Assembly (NCBI GenBank): GCA_011763485.2
Contig: JAANSK020282268.1
Location: 1-20,500 of the forward strand
DNA: 20,500 nt
Direction of reading: 5' to 3'
From: Isoetes engelmannii
Taxonomy: Eukaryota; Streptophyta; Lycopodiopsida; Isoetales; Isoetaceae
Made by a program: the position numbers and the translations under genes. A model generated the notes under the pieces. That model did not search any database, was not told where the DNA came from, and saw only the letters and a program-made list of their open reading frames with translations. Shown in pieces: positions 1 to 9,576 of this stretch (its first letter is position 1; each line of letters starts with the position of its first letter).

Positions 1-299
1 CCCTAGCAACTTGGTGGCCTGTCCATGAGCAAGTATTTTCCACGGATATGCATGAACACATGGTGGAGTCGGAGTATCCAAGGGTCTTTTGAGATTATTG
101 AATGTTTTAAAAAAAGTTGTCAATGATGCGTAAGTACGATAGAAAAGTTATCAATTAACACCTACAAAATAAAAAATGTTTCAAATAAAAAACCTCCTCT
201 TCAACTGGTGACCAATGATGTTGAAGATATTTCGTGTTCTAAATTGAGAGTTATTTGTTGATTCAGGGAATCGAGTTCCATACAATTTTGAGTTAGAGT
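1..299. other. No recognisable feature
   Basis: AT-rich sequence at the left edge. Short minus-strand open frames occur here but have no recognisable motif and cross the boundary into the LINE, so I treat them as chance frames. No RNA gene, promoter or repeat is evident. Confidence 0.5.
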
Positions 300-327
300 T
301 CTCAGACGGGCCGACGTCATAATGGGC

Positions 328-2208
328 CTCCAGCGCCTCGCCAACGGAACGGCAGCAGATCTCGATGGCATGCAAGCAGAGCTCTTAAAATGGGCTGGGG
401 ATTGTGCCGGTGTTAGCAGCAATGTTCGACAGCGCACTGCAAGAAGGCCTCCCGCCACAGTGGACCTGTAGCAGAGTTGTGCCCATATACAAGGCTGACG
501 ACCCGAATTGTCCGGCCAACTATCGCACCATAATGGTCAGCTCGCTCTTTGCAAGCTCCTGGCTACTATTATTGAGCAACGCACCACCATATGGGCAGAG
601 GCCTCAGTGGTTCGGGCTCTCACCCAGGCAGGCTTTCGGCCTCAGCATTCCACCATTGATCATTTGTTCGCACTGGGAGCCATCATAGAGGACAACAGGA
701 ACTGCCGCCAGGACCTATATTGTTTCTTTGTTGACTTCGCGAAGGCCTTTGACATGGTGCCTCGCGACAAGCTGTGGACCCGACTGCAAGGGCTCGGCAT
801 GCCATGTGACCTACAGAATGCGATCTACAGGCTGTAAGAGACGTGCTCCAGACGCCTAACACCCACAGTGCAGTCGATGAATAGCAGTATCGGAGTACGC
901 TAAGGGTGCCCCCTCTCGCCAACACTGTTCGGTCTCTACATTGACCATTTGGAATGAAGGATGACGCAGCACGACGGTGGAGGCACCCCGCTGGTGCACC
1001 ATGTTGTCCGGCAGCTGATCTACGCCGACGACGTCGACCTCTTAGCGCACACTGCGGAGGACATGCATCATCACCTGGATGCACTACCCACTTTCTGCCA
1101 GTACACCAACATGCGAGTTAACCTCGCAAAGAACAAGGTCATGTTGATCTCGTCCTCCCGGCACCCGCGGACGCCTTCCTTCACATACTAGGGGGAACCA
1201 GTAGAGGTCGCTCCCACATATAAGTGTTTGGGCATAGAGTTCTCCACCACCATGCACTGGGATAGTTGCATCCGGCTGGGGGTAGCAGCCGGCTGGAAGG
1301 CCTTGCACGCCATGCAGAATAGAAATTATCAGGCCGAGTTGTACGCCTGGAAGCACCAGTCGCGCCTCTTCAGGGCTCTGGTAGAGCCGATTCTTCGGTA
1401 TGGAGTGGAAGTTTGGGGCCCGGTCATTTCCGTTGCCACCTGGGGAGATCTCGAACGAGTGCAGAAAGCTTTTCTAGCGCACACCCTCGGGGTAAAACAC
1501 ATGGTGCCGTATCAGATATTGCTCCAAGAAACAGGTTTCCTCCCCCTCCAAAGAGCAGCCATATGTCGCCACCTCCTGTATTTCGAAAAGGTAGCTTGGA
1601 TGGATGAAGACCGACTACCAAGAGCAGTCTTGGCAGTCGCAATGGGCCCGCAACACCTCAAAGCCTACTGGAAAGACAACCAGGCGCAGTGGGTGTCCCA
1701 TTGGCAGGTTCAGACACAGTGCGTACGAGTCCACAAAGGAGGACCACGACGAGCTGAAGGTCTACCTGGACACCTGCTTCCTTGGCAAGCTCTAGCACGT
1801 CGAGGCTCTGGCACAGGTCAAGCTCGGATATTATAGAGAACAAGTGAATCCCATGCTTAAGCGGGAGCCCCAGCAGTACCTGATCACCCCCTCTCCATGA
1901 AAAAGCATAGGCTGATCGCCTCCATTCGAACGGGAGGACACCACCTCCGCATTGAAACTAGGCGATGGGCAAGGGAAGCACGTGAGGACAGGACTTGTCA
2001 GTGCTGCCACCAGGAGGTCCCCGAGGACGAGCGCCATGCTCTGCAAACATGCCCCTCATACTTACAGATTAGAGCGCGGTACCCACAGTTAGTGCTCTCG
2101 GGACAGGCACTCCATCTCCTGCTCAACACTGAAGCGGTAGGAACTCTTGGATCATACCTACAAGAGGTTCTAGACGAATGGCATCGACTTTATCCCTCTT
2201 CATTGTGA
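328..2208 (+). pseudogene. LINE ORF2 reverse transcriptase, broken by stops and frameshifts
   Basis: The N-terminal part reads DLDGMQAELLKWA and then GLPPQW, VVPIYK and NYRTI, the conserved block before the RT fingers. Frame 1 holds 328-405, frame 2 about 405-535, then frame 1 again. RT motifs follow: FVDFAKAFD near 727 with the first catalytic Asp, GCPLSPTLFGLYIDHLE at 904-954, and the YADD active-site box at 1021-1032, which is intact. In-frame stops sit at 835-837, 901-903 (just before GCPLSP, where the family normally has Gln), 955-957 and 1189-1191. The C-terminal region is in frame 1 to about 1700, in frame 2 to about 1895, and in frame 1 again. It ends with a Cys-rich motif, CQCC then H and C in DERHALQTCPSY, typical of LINE C-termini. 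It cannot encode a working enzyme. Confidence 0.85.
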
Positions 2209-2383
2209 AGGTCTTCACTTCATTCACTTATCCTGGGATGACATCCCTTTGTTTTGTCTACCAGCAAGCGCATTGCTGCCACGGTATTTCCCCAGGGGGT
2301 TTTTTCATCCGGGCCGTAATACGCTGATGTTTGTCTTGTATAGGTCCCATAGGCCAATTAGTCCGTGGACGATAAAAAATATA

Positions 2384-2407
2384 TTTTATTCTATTCTATT
2401 CTATTCT
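2384..2407 (+). repeat. LINE 3' tail, ATTCT pentanucleotide repeat
   Basis: About four to five units of ATTCT directly follow the LINE 3' untranslated stretch. Simple repeats of this sort are common LINE 3' ends and mark the insertion boundary. A poly-T run followed by a poly-G run lies shortly downstream at about 2434-2461. Confidence 0.6.
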
Positions 2408-2780
2408 CACGAGGAAATACTATAAACTCAGTTGTTTTTTTTTTTTTGGGAAGGGGGGGGGGAGGGTGTAGATCCATAGAACAATATTTCAATAGAAAGT
2501 GCTCTCTCCTAGGTGGAATGCATATCATTGAGATGGATGAAGGCGTCTTTGGTAATTTGCTTATTAAATTGAGATGTTTTGTCTATATGTATGATAATGT
2601 GATAGTAAAGCACTTGGCTTGGCATCGTGTTCTAAGTAAGGGATCATCTTAAGGTATTGGATATTGATTGTGCTTTAAGGCAAGAAGCTAGGGCTGGAAA
2701 GACCTTAAATTACACGAACTACCTTAAATTACACGAACTACTTCAAGTTCATATAACAACTGGCTCGTAGTATATTCTTG
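2408..2780. other. No gene; short perfect tandem duplication
   Basis: Non-coding sequence. A 95-codon open frame here starts inside the LINE tail and is mostly low-complexity, so I do not accept it. At 2702-2739 a 19-bp unit (ACCTTAAATTACACGAACT) is present twice, head to tail and without mismatch. Confidence 0.55.
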
Positions 2781-3010
2781 GGTCATTGGTCTAGTGGTAA
2801 CACACTAGTTGCAGCAATGCGAGGTCTCGAGTTTGAGGTCCCCCAGAGTTGCAGTCGGAACTGTTGGACTTCAAAACCCATAGACGTAATGTAAAAGTGG
2901 TTGGGGGCAGGTTCAACCGAAGTTGCCTAGTGGTGTGATGTTAAAAACTCCTATTCTTCTTCAATATCACATCTGCATCAGATGTAAAATTATGTTAGGT
3001 CCTTAAATGG
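2781..3010 (+). mobile_element. tRNA-derived SINE-like element 1
   Basis: The 5' part has both internal RNA polymerase III promoter boxes. Box A, TGGTCTAGTGG, lies at 2787-2797 and matches the consensus; a box B-like GTTTGAGGTCC lies at 2831-2841, about 33 nt further on, as in a tRNA gene. A tRNA-unrelated body of about 150 bp follows. A true tRNA is unlikely because the acceptor and anticodon stems do not close and box B is imperfect. The 3' limit is uncertain since the tail merges with the repeated block that follows. Confidence 0.6.
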
Positions 3011-3233
3011 TCCTTAAATGACTAGTGGTGTGATGTTAAAAACGACAACTCCTCCTCCTCCTCCTCCTCCTCCTCCTCCTCCTCTACTATTACATCCGTT
3101 GTTCCAATATCACATCTTCATCGGATGTAAAATTATGTCAGGTCCTTGAATGACTAGTGTCCTCCTCCTCCTCCTCCTCCTCCTCCAATATCACATCTTC
3201 ATCACATGTAAATTTATGTCAGGTCCTTAAATG
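2961..3233 (+). repeat. Triplicated SINE-tail block with two CTC microsatellites
   Basis: A block of about 47 bp, beginning AATATCACATCT and ending AGGTCCTTNAATG, occurs three times: about 2961-3008, 3103-3152 and 3186-3232. The spacers repeat a TGACTAGTG motif and hold a pure CTC tract of about 12 units (3049-3085) and a second of about 9 units (3160-3186). The arrangement suggests duplication by slippage or unequal exchange from the simple tail of the SINE. Confidence 0.75.
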
Positions 3234-3610
3234 ATGTATTGTAAGTGGAATACCATTGGTCTATGATTCTCGGTCTTGGTTCGGGAAATTCCCTGGAAGT
3301 CTTGTAAGCTATTGTGTGGAAATATCCACACTACGAGTTTGAAAAGAGGGAAAAAAAATTCTTTAAAAAATAGCAGTTCCTCTTGAAGAGATAGATAGAG
3401 GGTAGATCTAGTAAGAAACTCAGATTGTGTCCAACAAATTTTCCCAAACCAAGACTAGCAAGGGTGCTTTCCTATGAAATTGCCGACCTGAAATAGATTG
3501 CTAGGTCCAAAACCTTGGCATTCAGAAATGCTTGAGGATTAGATTCAGGTCAGAAACCTGAGTTCTTCGGGTTGAGACCCCAATGGGAACTGCATGCCAA
3601 GATCTGGACC
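3234..3610. other. No gene seen
   Basis: AT-rich non-coding sequence between the two SINE-like elements. I see no open frame with family motifs and no RNA gene. Confidence 0.5.
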
Positions 3611-3619
3611 TCAAGAAAA

Positions 3620-3850
3620 CCTCGAGGTTGGAGGCCCGTGGGAAAGCACCCTAACTCTCAAGTGGATTACCCTTGTCCCCAGCAAGGGTTCAAATCCCGC
3701 TGGCCACGTTTGGGAGGCCATTGGGTTATGATTCTTCAAACAAATCGAGTGGATTACCCTGCACATTCCCATGTGAAGTACTGGGCAGGTACCTCTCTGC
3801 AAGGCGCTAGAAAGAGAATGCTAGAGAGAGATCGCATCGACCATAGCGAT
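3620..3850 (+). mobile_element. tRNA-derived SINE-like element 2
   Basis: A perfect box B, GGTTCAAATCC, lies at 3687-3697, inside a T-arm-like context (AAGGG before, CCCGC after). A degenerate box A-like stretch lies at about 3627-3648. The downstream body includes TTTGGGAGGCCATTGGG and TGGATTACCCTGCACATTCC, a tRNA-unrelated SINE body. It resembles what I recall of plant Au-type SINEs, but I could not check this. The 107-codon frame across it is a chance frame. The element ends roughly 115 bp before the PPR start codon, so it may lie in that gene's promoter or 5' UTR. Confidence 0.6.
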
Positions 3851-3964
3851 ACCGTGGCCATGCATCCCTCGAAATTGCAGAGAATGCTTCTTTGAGCAGG
3901 ATGGAAGTTCAGAATTTTAGCGCCTTTCTAACCTGTGAAATCATGTGTGTGGCAATAGCTCAAA

Positions 3965-6109
3965 ATGACCCAATTGGATATGCAGCACTTAATAAACTGG
4001 ACTGCTTTCTTGCGGCTGTGCATGAAGAAGAGAACCCTACTAAAAGGAAAGCAAGTTCATGCCAGCCTCATCAATAGCACGCTGGAGAAAAACTTGACTG
4101 TGTGGAATACGCTATTCAATATGTATGTTGAATGTGGAAGTCTTGCAGAAGCCCAACAAGTTTTTGACTTGATGCCATCACGAAATCCTTCAGTATGGAG
4201 TATGATGATTGCAACATATGTCCAGAATGGAAATGCAGTGGAGGCCCTCTTCCTTTTTAAGCATATGCAAGAGGAAGGAATTCAGCCAAATGGTATTGTC
4301 TTGTTGAATGTTCTTAAGATATGTGCTGTTATATCGGTTCCGGTTTTGGGGAAATTAATCCACGCATATATCATTAAGGTTGGTTATGGTTTGAAGCTAG
4401 TTTTTGGCAATACATTAATTGATATGTATGCCAAATGTGGCAGCATTTTAGAGGCATGTAAAGTATTTGATTTCCTAAGCATACCTGACGTTGTGTCTTA
4501 TAACGTGATGATTGCAACATATGCCAGACACCAGTTTTTTAAGGATGCTCTTCAATTTTTTTATCTGATGCAAGAGGATGGCTTGAGCCCAGACAAGGTC
4601 ACTTTCATCAACATTGCTAGTGCCTGCGCTGCAGCTTCCATGCTTGAACATGGCAAACTGGTACACGCGAACCTCTTGAAACCAGGATCCCATTTAGATG
4701 TTATATTGTCTAATGCACTTGTTGACATGTATGCCAAATGTGGGAGCATGGAAGATGCTTGTCATTTATTTGAACAAACAATTTTACCAGATATTGTTAC
4801 TTGGACTTCAATTATCACAGGTCATTCCCAGCAGAGAGATACTAGAACAGCTCTGAAGTTATTTGAGCAAATGCAACGTGAAGGTTTGAGACCAAACAGG
4901 ATTACCTTCACCGGTGTGCTTATTGCCTGTACTGGAATGTTAGCTTTAAATAAGGGCAAGTTAGTTCATGCCCAAATCATGAAAGCTAGCCCCACAATGA
5001 ACGTTTTTGTATGCAGTGCACTTATTGACATGTACTCTCAATGTGGAAGCACAGGTGCTATCCAGCAGATATTTGAAAAGATGCCAACACGGGATATTGT
5101 CTCATTCAATGCCATGATTGCAGGATATGCCAACTATGGTGATGGTAAGAATGCCATTTGTATCTTTGAACACATGCAGATGGAGGGATTGAAGGCAGAC
5201 AAGGTTACCTTTTTAAACCTTATAAGTGCATGTACTGTTGTACAAGGAAGAGGAAAATGGGTTCATGCTGTTCTTATAGAGAGTACAATTGTTTTGGACA
5301 TAAGTGTAGGCAGTTCGATTATTGACATGTATGCAGGTTGCAGATATTTAGAGGAAGCCTGCATAGTGTTCGATGGGCTGGTCACAAGGAATGTAGTATC
5401 CTGGACTGCTATAATTTCAGGCTATGTTCAGAATGGCCATGGAAGTGGGGCATTAACACTGTTTCTTCAGATGAAAGATGAAGGGGTGGAACCAAACAAG
5501 ATCACTCTTGGTTGTGCACTTAATGCATGTGCTTGTATGTCAGCTTTGGAACAAGGAAGGCAATTGCATATTGACTTTAAAGCAAAGTGTGAAGTTGATG
5601 TTGTCTTAGGCAGCTCTGTTGTTGAGATGTATGCGAAGAGTGGAAGCATGGAGGATGCTCGTGAAGTGTTTGATACATTGAGTTCACGAGATATAATGAC
5701 ATGGAGCACAATGATTTCTGGATACGGTCAACATGGTAATGGGAAAGAGGCACTGAACCTTTTCACACAAATGCAAGTGCTTGATGGTGTGGCACCTAAT
5801 GAAGTTACTTTTACCTGTATTTTGAATGCATGCAGCCATGCATGCTTAATTGATGAAGGCTGTCATAATTTCTCGTTAATCAGTCTGGATCATGGAGATG
5901 CACCAATTAGTATACACTATGGTTGTATTATCGATCTTCTTGGTCGCGGAGGATATTTGGATGAAGCAGAGAACATCCTCAGCTCGATGCCATTCAAGAT
6001 ATATAACGATGCATGCTTCTCTCTTCTTGGTGCAAGCAGAATATATAAAGCTGCTGGTCCTGCAGAACGTGCCATTGAACATATAAGTAAAAGCCAAAAG
6101 GTAGCTTGA
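3965..6109 (+). CDS. PLS-class PPR protein ending at E1 (714 aa)
   Basis: Single-exon gene for a pentatricopeptide repeat protein. Proteins of this class bind single-stranded RNA in mitochondria or plastids, usually to specify C-to-U editing sites. Six PLS cycles run from about residue 10 to 680. The six P motifs show the W/Y-xx-MI-xx-Y...AL-xx-F-xx-M signature, near residues 75, 176, 276, 376, 475 and 577; S motifs read N-x-L-x-x-MYAKCGS. The last cycle is followed by an L2/S2 pair (LLGRGGYLDEAENIL near 660) and a 34-residue E1-like motif starting near residue 681, where the protein stops. E2 and the DYW deaminase domain are absent, so any editing would need a partner in trans. The start is the first ATG after an in-frame TAG at 3956-3958. 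Little precedes the first repeat and no clear transit peptide is seen, so an upstream exon may be missing. The reading frame is intact over 2.1 kb, unlike every other coding trace here. Confidence 0.9.
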   Translation: MTQLDMQHLINWTAFLRLCMKKRTLLKGKQVHASLINSTLEKNLTVWNTLFNMYVECGSLAEAQQVFDLMPSRNPSVWSMMIATYVQNGNAVEALFLFKHMQEEGIQPNGIVLLNVLKICAVISVPVLGKLIHAYIIKVGYGLKLVFGNTLIDMYAKCGSILEACKVFDFLSIPDVVSYNVMIATYARHQFFKDALQFFYLMQEDGLSPDKVTFINIASACAAASMLEHGKLVHANLLKPGSHLDVILSNALVDMYAKCGSMEDACHLFEQTILPDIVTWTSIITGHSQQRDTRTALKLFEQMQREGLRPNRITFTGVLIACTGMLALNKGKLVHAQIMKASPTMNVFVCSALIDMYSQCGSTGAIQQIFEKMPTRDIVSFNAMIAGYANYGDGKNAICIFEHMQMEGLKADKVTFLNLISACTVVQGRGKWVHAVLIESTIVLDISVGSSIIDMYAGCRYLEEACIVFDGLVTRNVVSWTAIISGYVQNGHGSGALTLFLQMKDEGVEPNKITLGCALNACACMSALEQGRQLHIDFKAKCEVDVVLGSSVVEMYAKSGSMEDAREVFDTLSSRDIMTWSTMISGYGQHGNGKEALNLFTQMQVLDGVAPNEVTFTCILNACSHACLIDEGCHNFSLISLDHGDAPISIHYGCIIDLLGRGGYLDEAENILSSMPFKIYNDACFSLLGASRIYKAAGPAERAIEHISKSQKVA

Positions 6110-7829
6110 ACAATCTACCTAGTACTTGTCCATGTTTTCTCACCCTTTTCCACCACCATGCATGATTGACTAAGCTTTCCCTTCTTTATATCTGTTGTCT
6201 AGTTAAATGGCTGGAGTATGTGAACTCAACCAAGCATGAAAAGAGAAATGATTTGTTTTTTTCATCGTACTCGTGATACAATCAAGCCACTCTGGTTGTT
6301 TGTCCAACAAAATTACCGAAACACAGTTGGCATGGGTTGGCATTCTATCAAATGATAACGTTGAAGGGTCTTCAAAACAAGTTTATGATCCCAGCAGTGT
6401 CCATGGAGGGGTTTCCTTTGCCAACTCAGTCCTGCAAGAACGGGTGTTCCTGATAGCCGCTGAGATAGGCCATTAATATCTGATTTTGCGTTCTTCTTTC
6501 TCCTGATACAGGTAATCCTGGTCTCAATCTCTGCTCTTTCAATGCTGATGTTTTCTTCGAGGTTGAAGCGCAATACTTTTCTTCTCTTTTCCAATTTATT
6601 TTCAATTTGAAGTTTTGGGTTCTTAATCTCAGTTTAATTTGCTAGGTACTGATTTTGTTACTCAATCTAAATCCAGCTTCTTCGCATTCTATTTCAAAGT
6701 TTGGGTCTCAACACAAAGTTTCATGTTCTTTTGCAAAGTTACCAAGCTTCATTCGTTTCAAGGTTAGACCTCATTTCTTTTCTTTATATTGTGCTTATTC
6801 TTTTTCTTTCTGAGATTATTAATTCTTATCTAGCATCGCAAGTGTTTCTGTTTTTGGAAGAAAGTTAGATGTTAGCCTTGGTGCATGAGATGACCCTTGA
6901 TTAAAACATCACCCGAACTAGAAGAAAGGATGACTACCAAAGCTTGGCATTATATAGATATGGATATCTGGTTACTTTTTTTCCAATATCCATTTCTTAT
7001 CGTACCATTTTCTAGATTTTTCATTTTCTAGTTTTCACAAAGCCCAATATGAACCCTGCCCATACTCTCCATATTATACCAGCTGAAGTTCAAGCGTGTG
7101 CTCTACTCATTTGAATTGGAGGATTCTATTCCTCTTAAAGCCAGCAAATCAATAATTGTGTACCTTTGCTTTAGAAAAAGACAAATAAAGATTTCAAGAT
7201 CTTGTGGCAGTTGAATATATTGTTATGAATATGCATCTTGTGCATTTGGTGTCTTCTTGTGCTATTCTTTATTGAGCATTATTATGGACTTGGTTGTATG
7301 AATAGTCTGCTATTAAATGAACAAATATGTAAACTTTGTGCATCAAATTTCTATACATTGCTTCTCGAGTTTGTAAATTTTCCGAAGCACAATTTGTAAT
7401 CTTCCCGAAGCTAGCGCATATGCTTTGTTAGCCATGGTATGGATATATATCTTACTACCCTCCTCTAGAAACTATTGGTGAACATTGTATTTGGTAACAT
7501 TGATCTGGTCCTTTCTCCTTGACAAATTTCAGAGTTGAAGTTGATAATTTCAGAGTTGAAGTTAGATGTTTGTTGTGAAAGATAATTTTGTATTATGTAA
7601 TCTCGCATTTCACTGCCCGACAAACGAGTGCGTGCTGAATGAGAAGGATGTGATCTAAATTAAGAACAAGGTACGGTTTTTTCTAAGCAAAAAGTCGTGG
7701 AAGCCTTATGTTCTAATGCAGCCTTTTTTGCTGACCAAATCTATGGCTTTGTATCTTGCTTTGATTGCTAAACCTCGAGAGAAACGCTGCCCGCTTCACG
7801 AAATGCACCGCTCCTAACTAACTGTAGCA
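6110..7829. other. Long non-coding stretch; one 21-bp tandem duplication
   Basis: About 1.7 kb of AT-rich, T-rich sequence with no supported gene on either strand. Short frames (for example 6273-6476 plus and 6313-6594 minus) lack motifs. A perfect tandem pair of a 21-bp unit beginning AATTTCAGAGTTGAAG lies at 7525-7566. No E2 or DYW remnant of the PPR gene was found downstream of its stop. Confidence 0.55.
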
Positions 7830-7950
7830 ACCATATGGGTACAATATGAATATGGTGGTCACACACGTTCAAAAGTGTTTTACCGCATGAGGAGGATTCG
7901 AATTGAAGACCTCTGATTATAAAGTTGAAGCCTTATCGAGTGGACTATCC
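7830..7950 (-). mobile_element. tRNA-derived SINE-like fragment 3 (minus strand)
   Basis: On the minus strand the sequence reads like a tRNA head. A box A-like TAGTCCACTCGATAAGG (complement of 7931-7947) is followed about 27 nt later by box B-like AATTCGAATCC (complement of 7894-7904). The D-arm-like and T-arm-like spacing fits a tRNA, but the anticodon arm does not close cleanly, so a SINE head or tRNA pseudogene is the better reading. The 3' extent towards 7830 is a guess. Confidence 0.5.
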
Positions 7951-7995
7951 CAATATCTTATTAATTACATATGCCATTAATATAGTATCCTGATA

Positions 7996-8275
7996 TAGTT
8001 TGCCCAATTCGTTTCGTATTGTGGGAGGGTATTTTGGCAATGGTGAGGGCAATGATCTTTGTATTGTATTGTTTTGTATGAGAAAGGGTATGTTTTGCCA
8101 TGTGAGAGGAGCTTAATTGACTTAAGGACTGGAATTCTAATTATGCGTGTGTCCTGTATGGAATGGACCTAAATTGAAACCCAGGTGCTGTTTTTCTTGG
8201 ACAGAGGCCACAATTGCCTCTGCGTGATCGGGCCATGCCAGAGTTGTCGGGCAGAGCACAGTTGCAGGTCGATGG
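7996..8275 (+). repeat. Dispersed direct repeat, copy 1
   Basis: This 280-bp segment, beginning TAGTTTGCCCAATTCGTTTCG, recurs in the same orientation at 17649-17964 with about 90 per cent identity by eye. The internal pentanucleotide tract is here a short, impure TTGTA series near 8059. Relative to copy 2 it lacks about 19 bp inside GGAATGGACC, a deletion flanked by the microhomology AATGG. The function is unknown; it may be part of a decayed gene (intron plus exon) or a low-copy transposon. Confidence 0.8.
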
Positions 8276-8297
8276 AATCGATTCCGGGATGGAGCGA
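8203..8297 (+). other. Possible exon inside the repeat
   Basis: A pyrimidine-rich run followed by ACAG at about 8191-8204 looks like a 3' splice site, and the segment ends at TTAG|GTAAAA, a plausible 5' splice site near 8297. One frame is open through it, reading PQLPLRDRAMPEL. The matching region of the second repeat keeps both splice-like borders but has a stop in that frame. A second short splice-bounded segment ends at AAG|GTGAGTG near 8393, but the frames do not join well. This is weak evidence; it could be chance. Confidence 0.25.
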
Positions 8298-8433
8298 TTA
8301 GGTAAAACTTCTAGCCTTTAGTTTTTTTGTGTATGCGCTTTCTGCGTTGTGTATGTCAGCACCATCCATTTGAGAGGAGAGGCCCGGCTGAAGGTGAGTG
8401 TGTATAAATTAGTGGCACAGAGAGCTCTACTGA

Positions 8434-9126
8434 AGAGTGGTGCCTGTAACTTACAAGAAAGGCCGACCTATTTTCCATCCATTAGATGCGTAGGGCCGTC
8501 CTTCTGAGTCTAGCAAAGTTGGAGAGGTGAGAGTGATCAGCTGCAGTGCATGGATGCCAGATGTGACATGGGCCACGTCTCCTGAGGCCCATAGAGATGT
8601 TATGGTGGATGGATTTGGAAATCGGGATGTGAGAATCAACATTGCAGATGAGGGATGTGATGCGCAGAAAGAGCCTAGAATTGTGAAGGCCGCTGTTTTT
8701 TAGAATATAATTGAAGTATTAGTTTCAGATGTGGGTGTGGGTGGAGCAAGAAAGGGAAGTAGCAGGAGAGGTAAAGGTAGGGGGAGAGGCCGAGGAAGTT
8801 CTTTTGCCCGGACTGATGCTAGATGCAAGGCTGATGCTAGATGCAAGCACGTGAATTTCCCACCTTATATTAGTTAGAGTGTTCAAAATGGAGCTTTGGA
8901 TGAGGAAGCACCTTGTTTGAACATGAAAACTAATAGAGGAGGGAGGGGGGGTATGAAAGGCGAAAGGGGTAGAGGTAGGAGGACTCCAAGTTTGATGGAG
9001 GAGCATCTTGGAACAAACATTGGTGGTGGCATCGGTGAGGAGGCTGTAGACTTGCCCTTCTTCTTGGATGCATCTGTGACCATAGTATCCGATCGATGTG
9101 ACGTCCTAAGGTATTGTACGATGGGA
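8434..9126 (+). pseudogene. Decayed coding region of unknown function with RGG-like stretches
   Basis: One frame stays readable from about 8434 to 9126, interrupted only by TAG at 8491-8493, 8701-8703 and 8875-8877, and ending at TGA 9127-9129. It shows two basic glycine-rich stretches, RRGKGRGRGRG near 8766 and RGGRGGMKGERGRGRR near 8935, like the RGG segments of RNA-binding proteins. An 18-bp tandem duplication gives ADARCK-like hexapeptides twice (about 8815-8850). Downstream the frame shows acidic and mixed sequence. I do not recognise the family. All three internal stops are TAG and could derive from CAG by a single C-to-T change. An RGG-rich nuclear protein or a chance low-complexity frame are alternatives. 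Confidence 0.45.
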
Positions 9127-9576
9127 TGATCCTTTTTTCTAAAGGAAAACTGCAAGGCAGTGGCTTTAAAGAGAGGTTCACCCTTTGACCATCTACACAT
9201 ACAGGCAGTTATGCGGTCCGATGCGAAAATCTCGGCCAGTCTGAATATTAGAATAAAGAATTTTTGGGAGGAAATAATTTCAAGCCTGCTGGAGTGATGA
9301 ACCTGTGCAAGGCCCTCAGAGGCAGTAAGTTACACTGCTTTGAAGGAATTGTAAGATACTGTTTGAAGGATATTGGAAAGTTACACTTTACGGCACATCT
9401 CCATAACTTGGTTGTAGAACAGATCACCATTGTTAAATAATTGTATGCATTGTATGGTACTGGAGAGATGAAGCACCTCATTTGATAACTGAAATCTCAT
9501 GCCCAAAGCATTGCATTATGTATCTTATCATACAGGTAAATTCTGAGGCATCTCTCTTCTTCATACCATCAAATGC
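9127..9576. other. Probable intron or spacer of the decayed gene
   Basis: The frame of the upstream region remains open from 9130 to the TGA near 9295 without family motifs. After that the sequence is AT-rich and full of stops. It ends at a good 3' splice-like site, GCATCTTGCAG, at about 9576. Confidence 0.35.

Larger units (their letters stand above)
300..2407 (+). mobile_element. Dead 5'-truncated LINE (non-LTR retrotransposon)
   Basis: About 2.1 kb of decayed LINE. Recognisable coding begins near 328 in the region just upstream of the reverse transcriptase palm, continues through the RT and a long C-terminal region, ends at 2208 and is followed by an untranslated stretch and a short ATTCT repeat tail. 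There is no endonuclease, so the copy is 5'-truncated, as is usual for LINEs that abort target-primed reverse transcription. GC content is visibly higher than in the flanks. The exact 5' edge and any target duplication could not be fixed. The clade was not determined; an ancient plant or algal-type LINE is likely. Confidence 0.85.

Noticed and set aside
683-1356. Two minus-strand open frames (133 and 90 codons) over the LINE
   Set aside because: They are antisense shadows of GC-rich RT coding sequence and have no family motif.
2365-2652. A 95-codon plus-strand frame after the LINE
   Set aside because: It starts in the ATTCT tail and includes the poly-T/poly-G run; no recognisable domain.
2781-2860. 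A functional tRNA gene
   Set aside because: Box A is good but box B is imperfect and acceptor and anticodon stems do not pair, so a SINE head is more likely.
3049-3186. CTC tracts as a CRISPR-like or regulatory array
   Set aside because: They are plain trinucleotide microsatellites linked to a SINE tail in a plant nuclear context.
3572-3895. A 107-codon plus-strand frame just before the PPR gene
   Set aside because: It lies over the SINE-like element with its box B and is in a different frame from the PPR gene; judged a chance frame.
3892-4077. Alternative N-terminus for the PPR gene in another frame
   Set aside because: The repeat-like residues (LLKGKQVHA) appear only in the frame starting at 3965; the alternative frame loses them, and the chosen frame has a stop at 3956.
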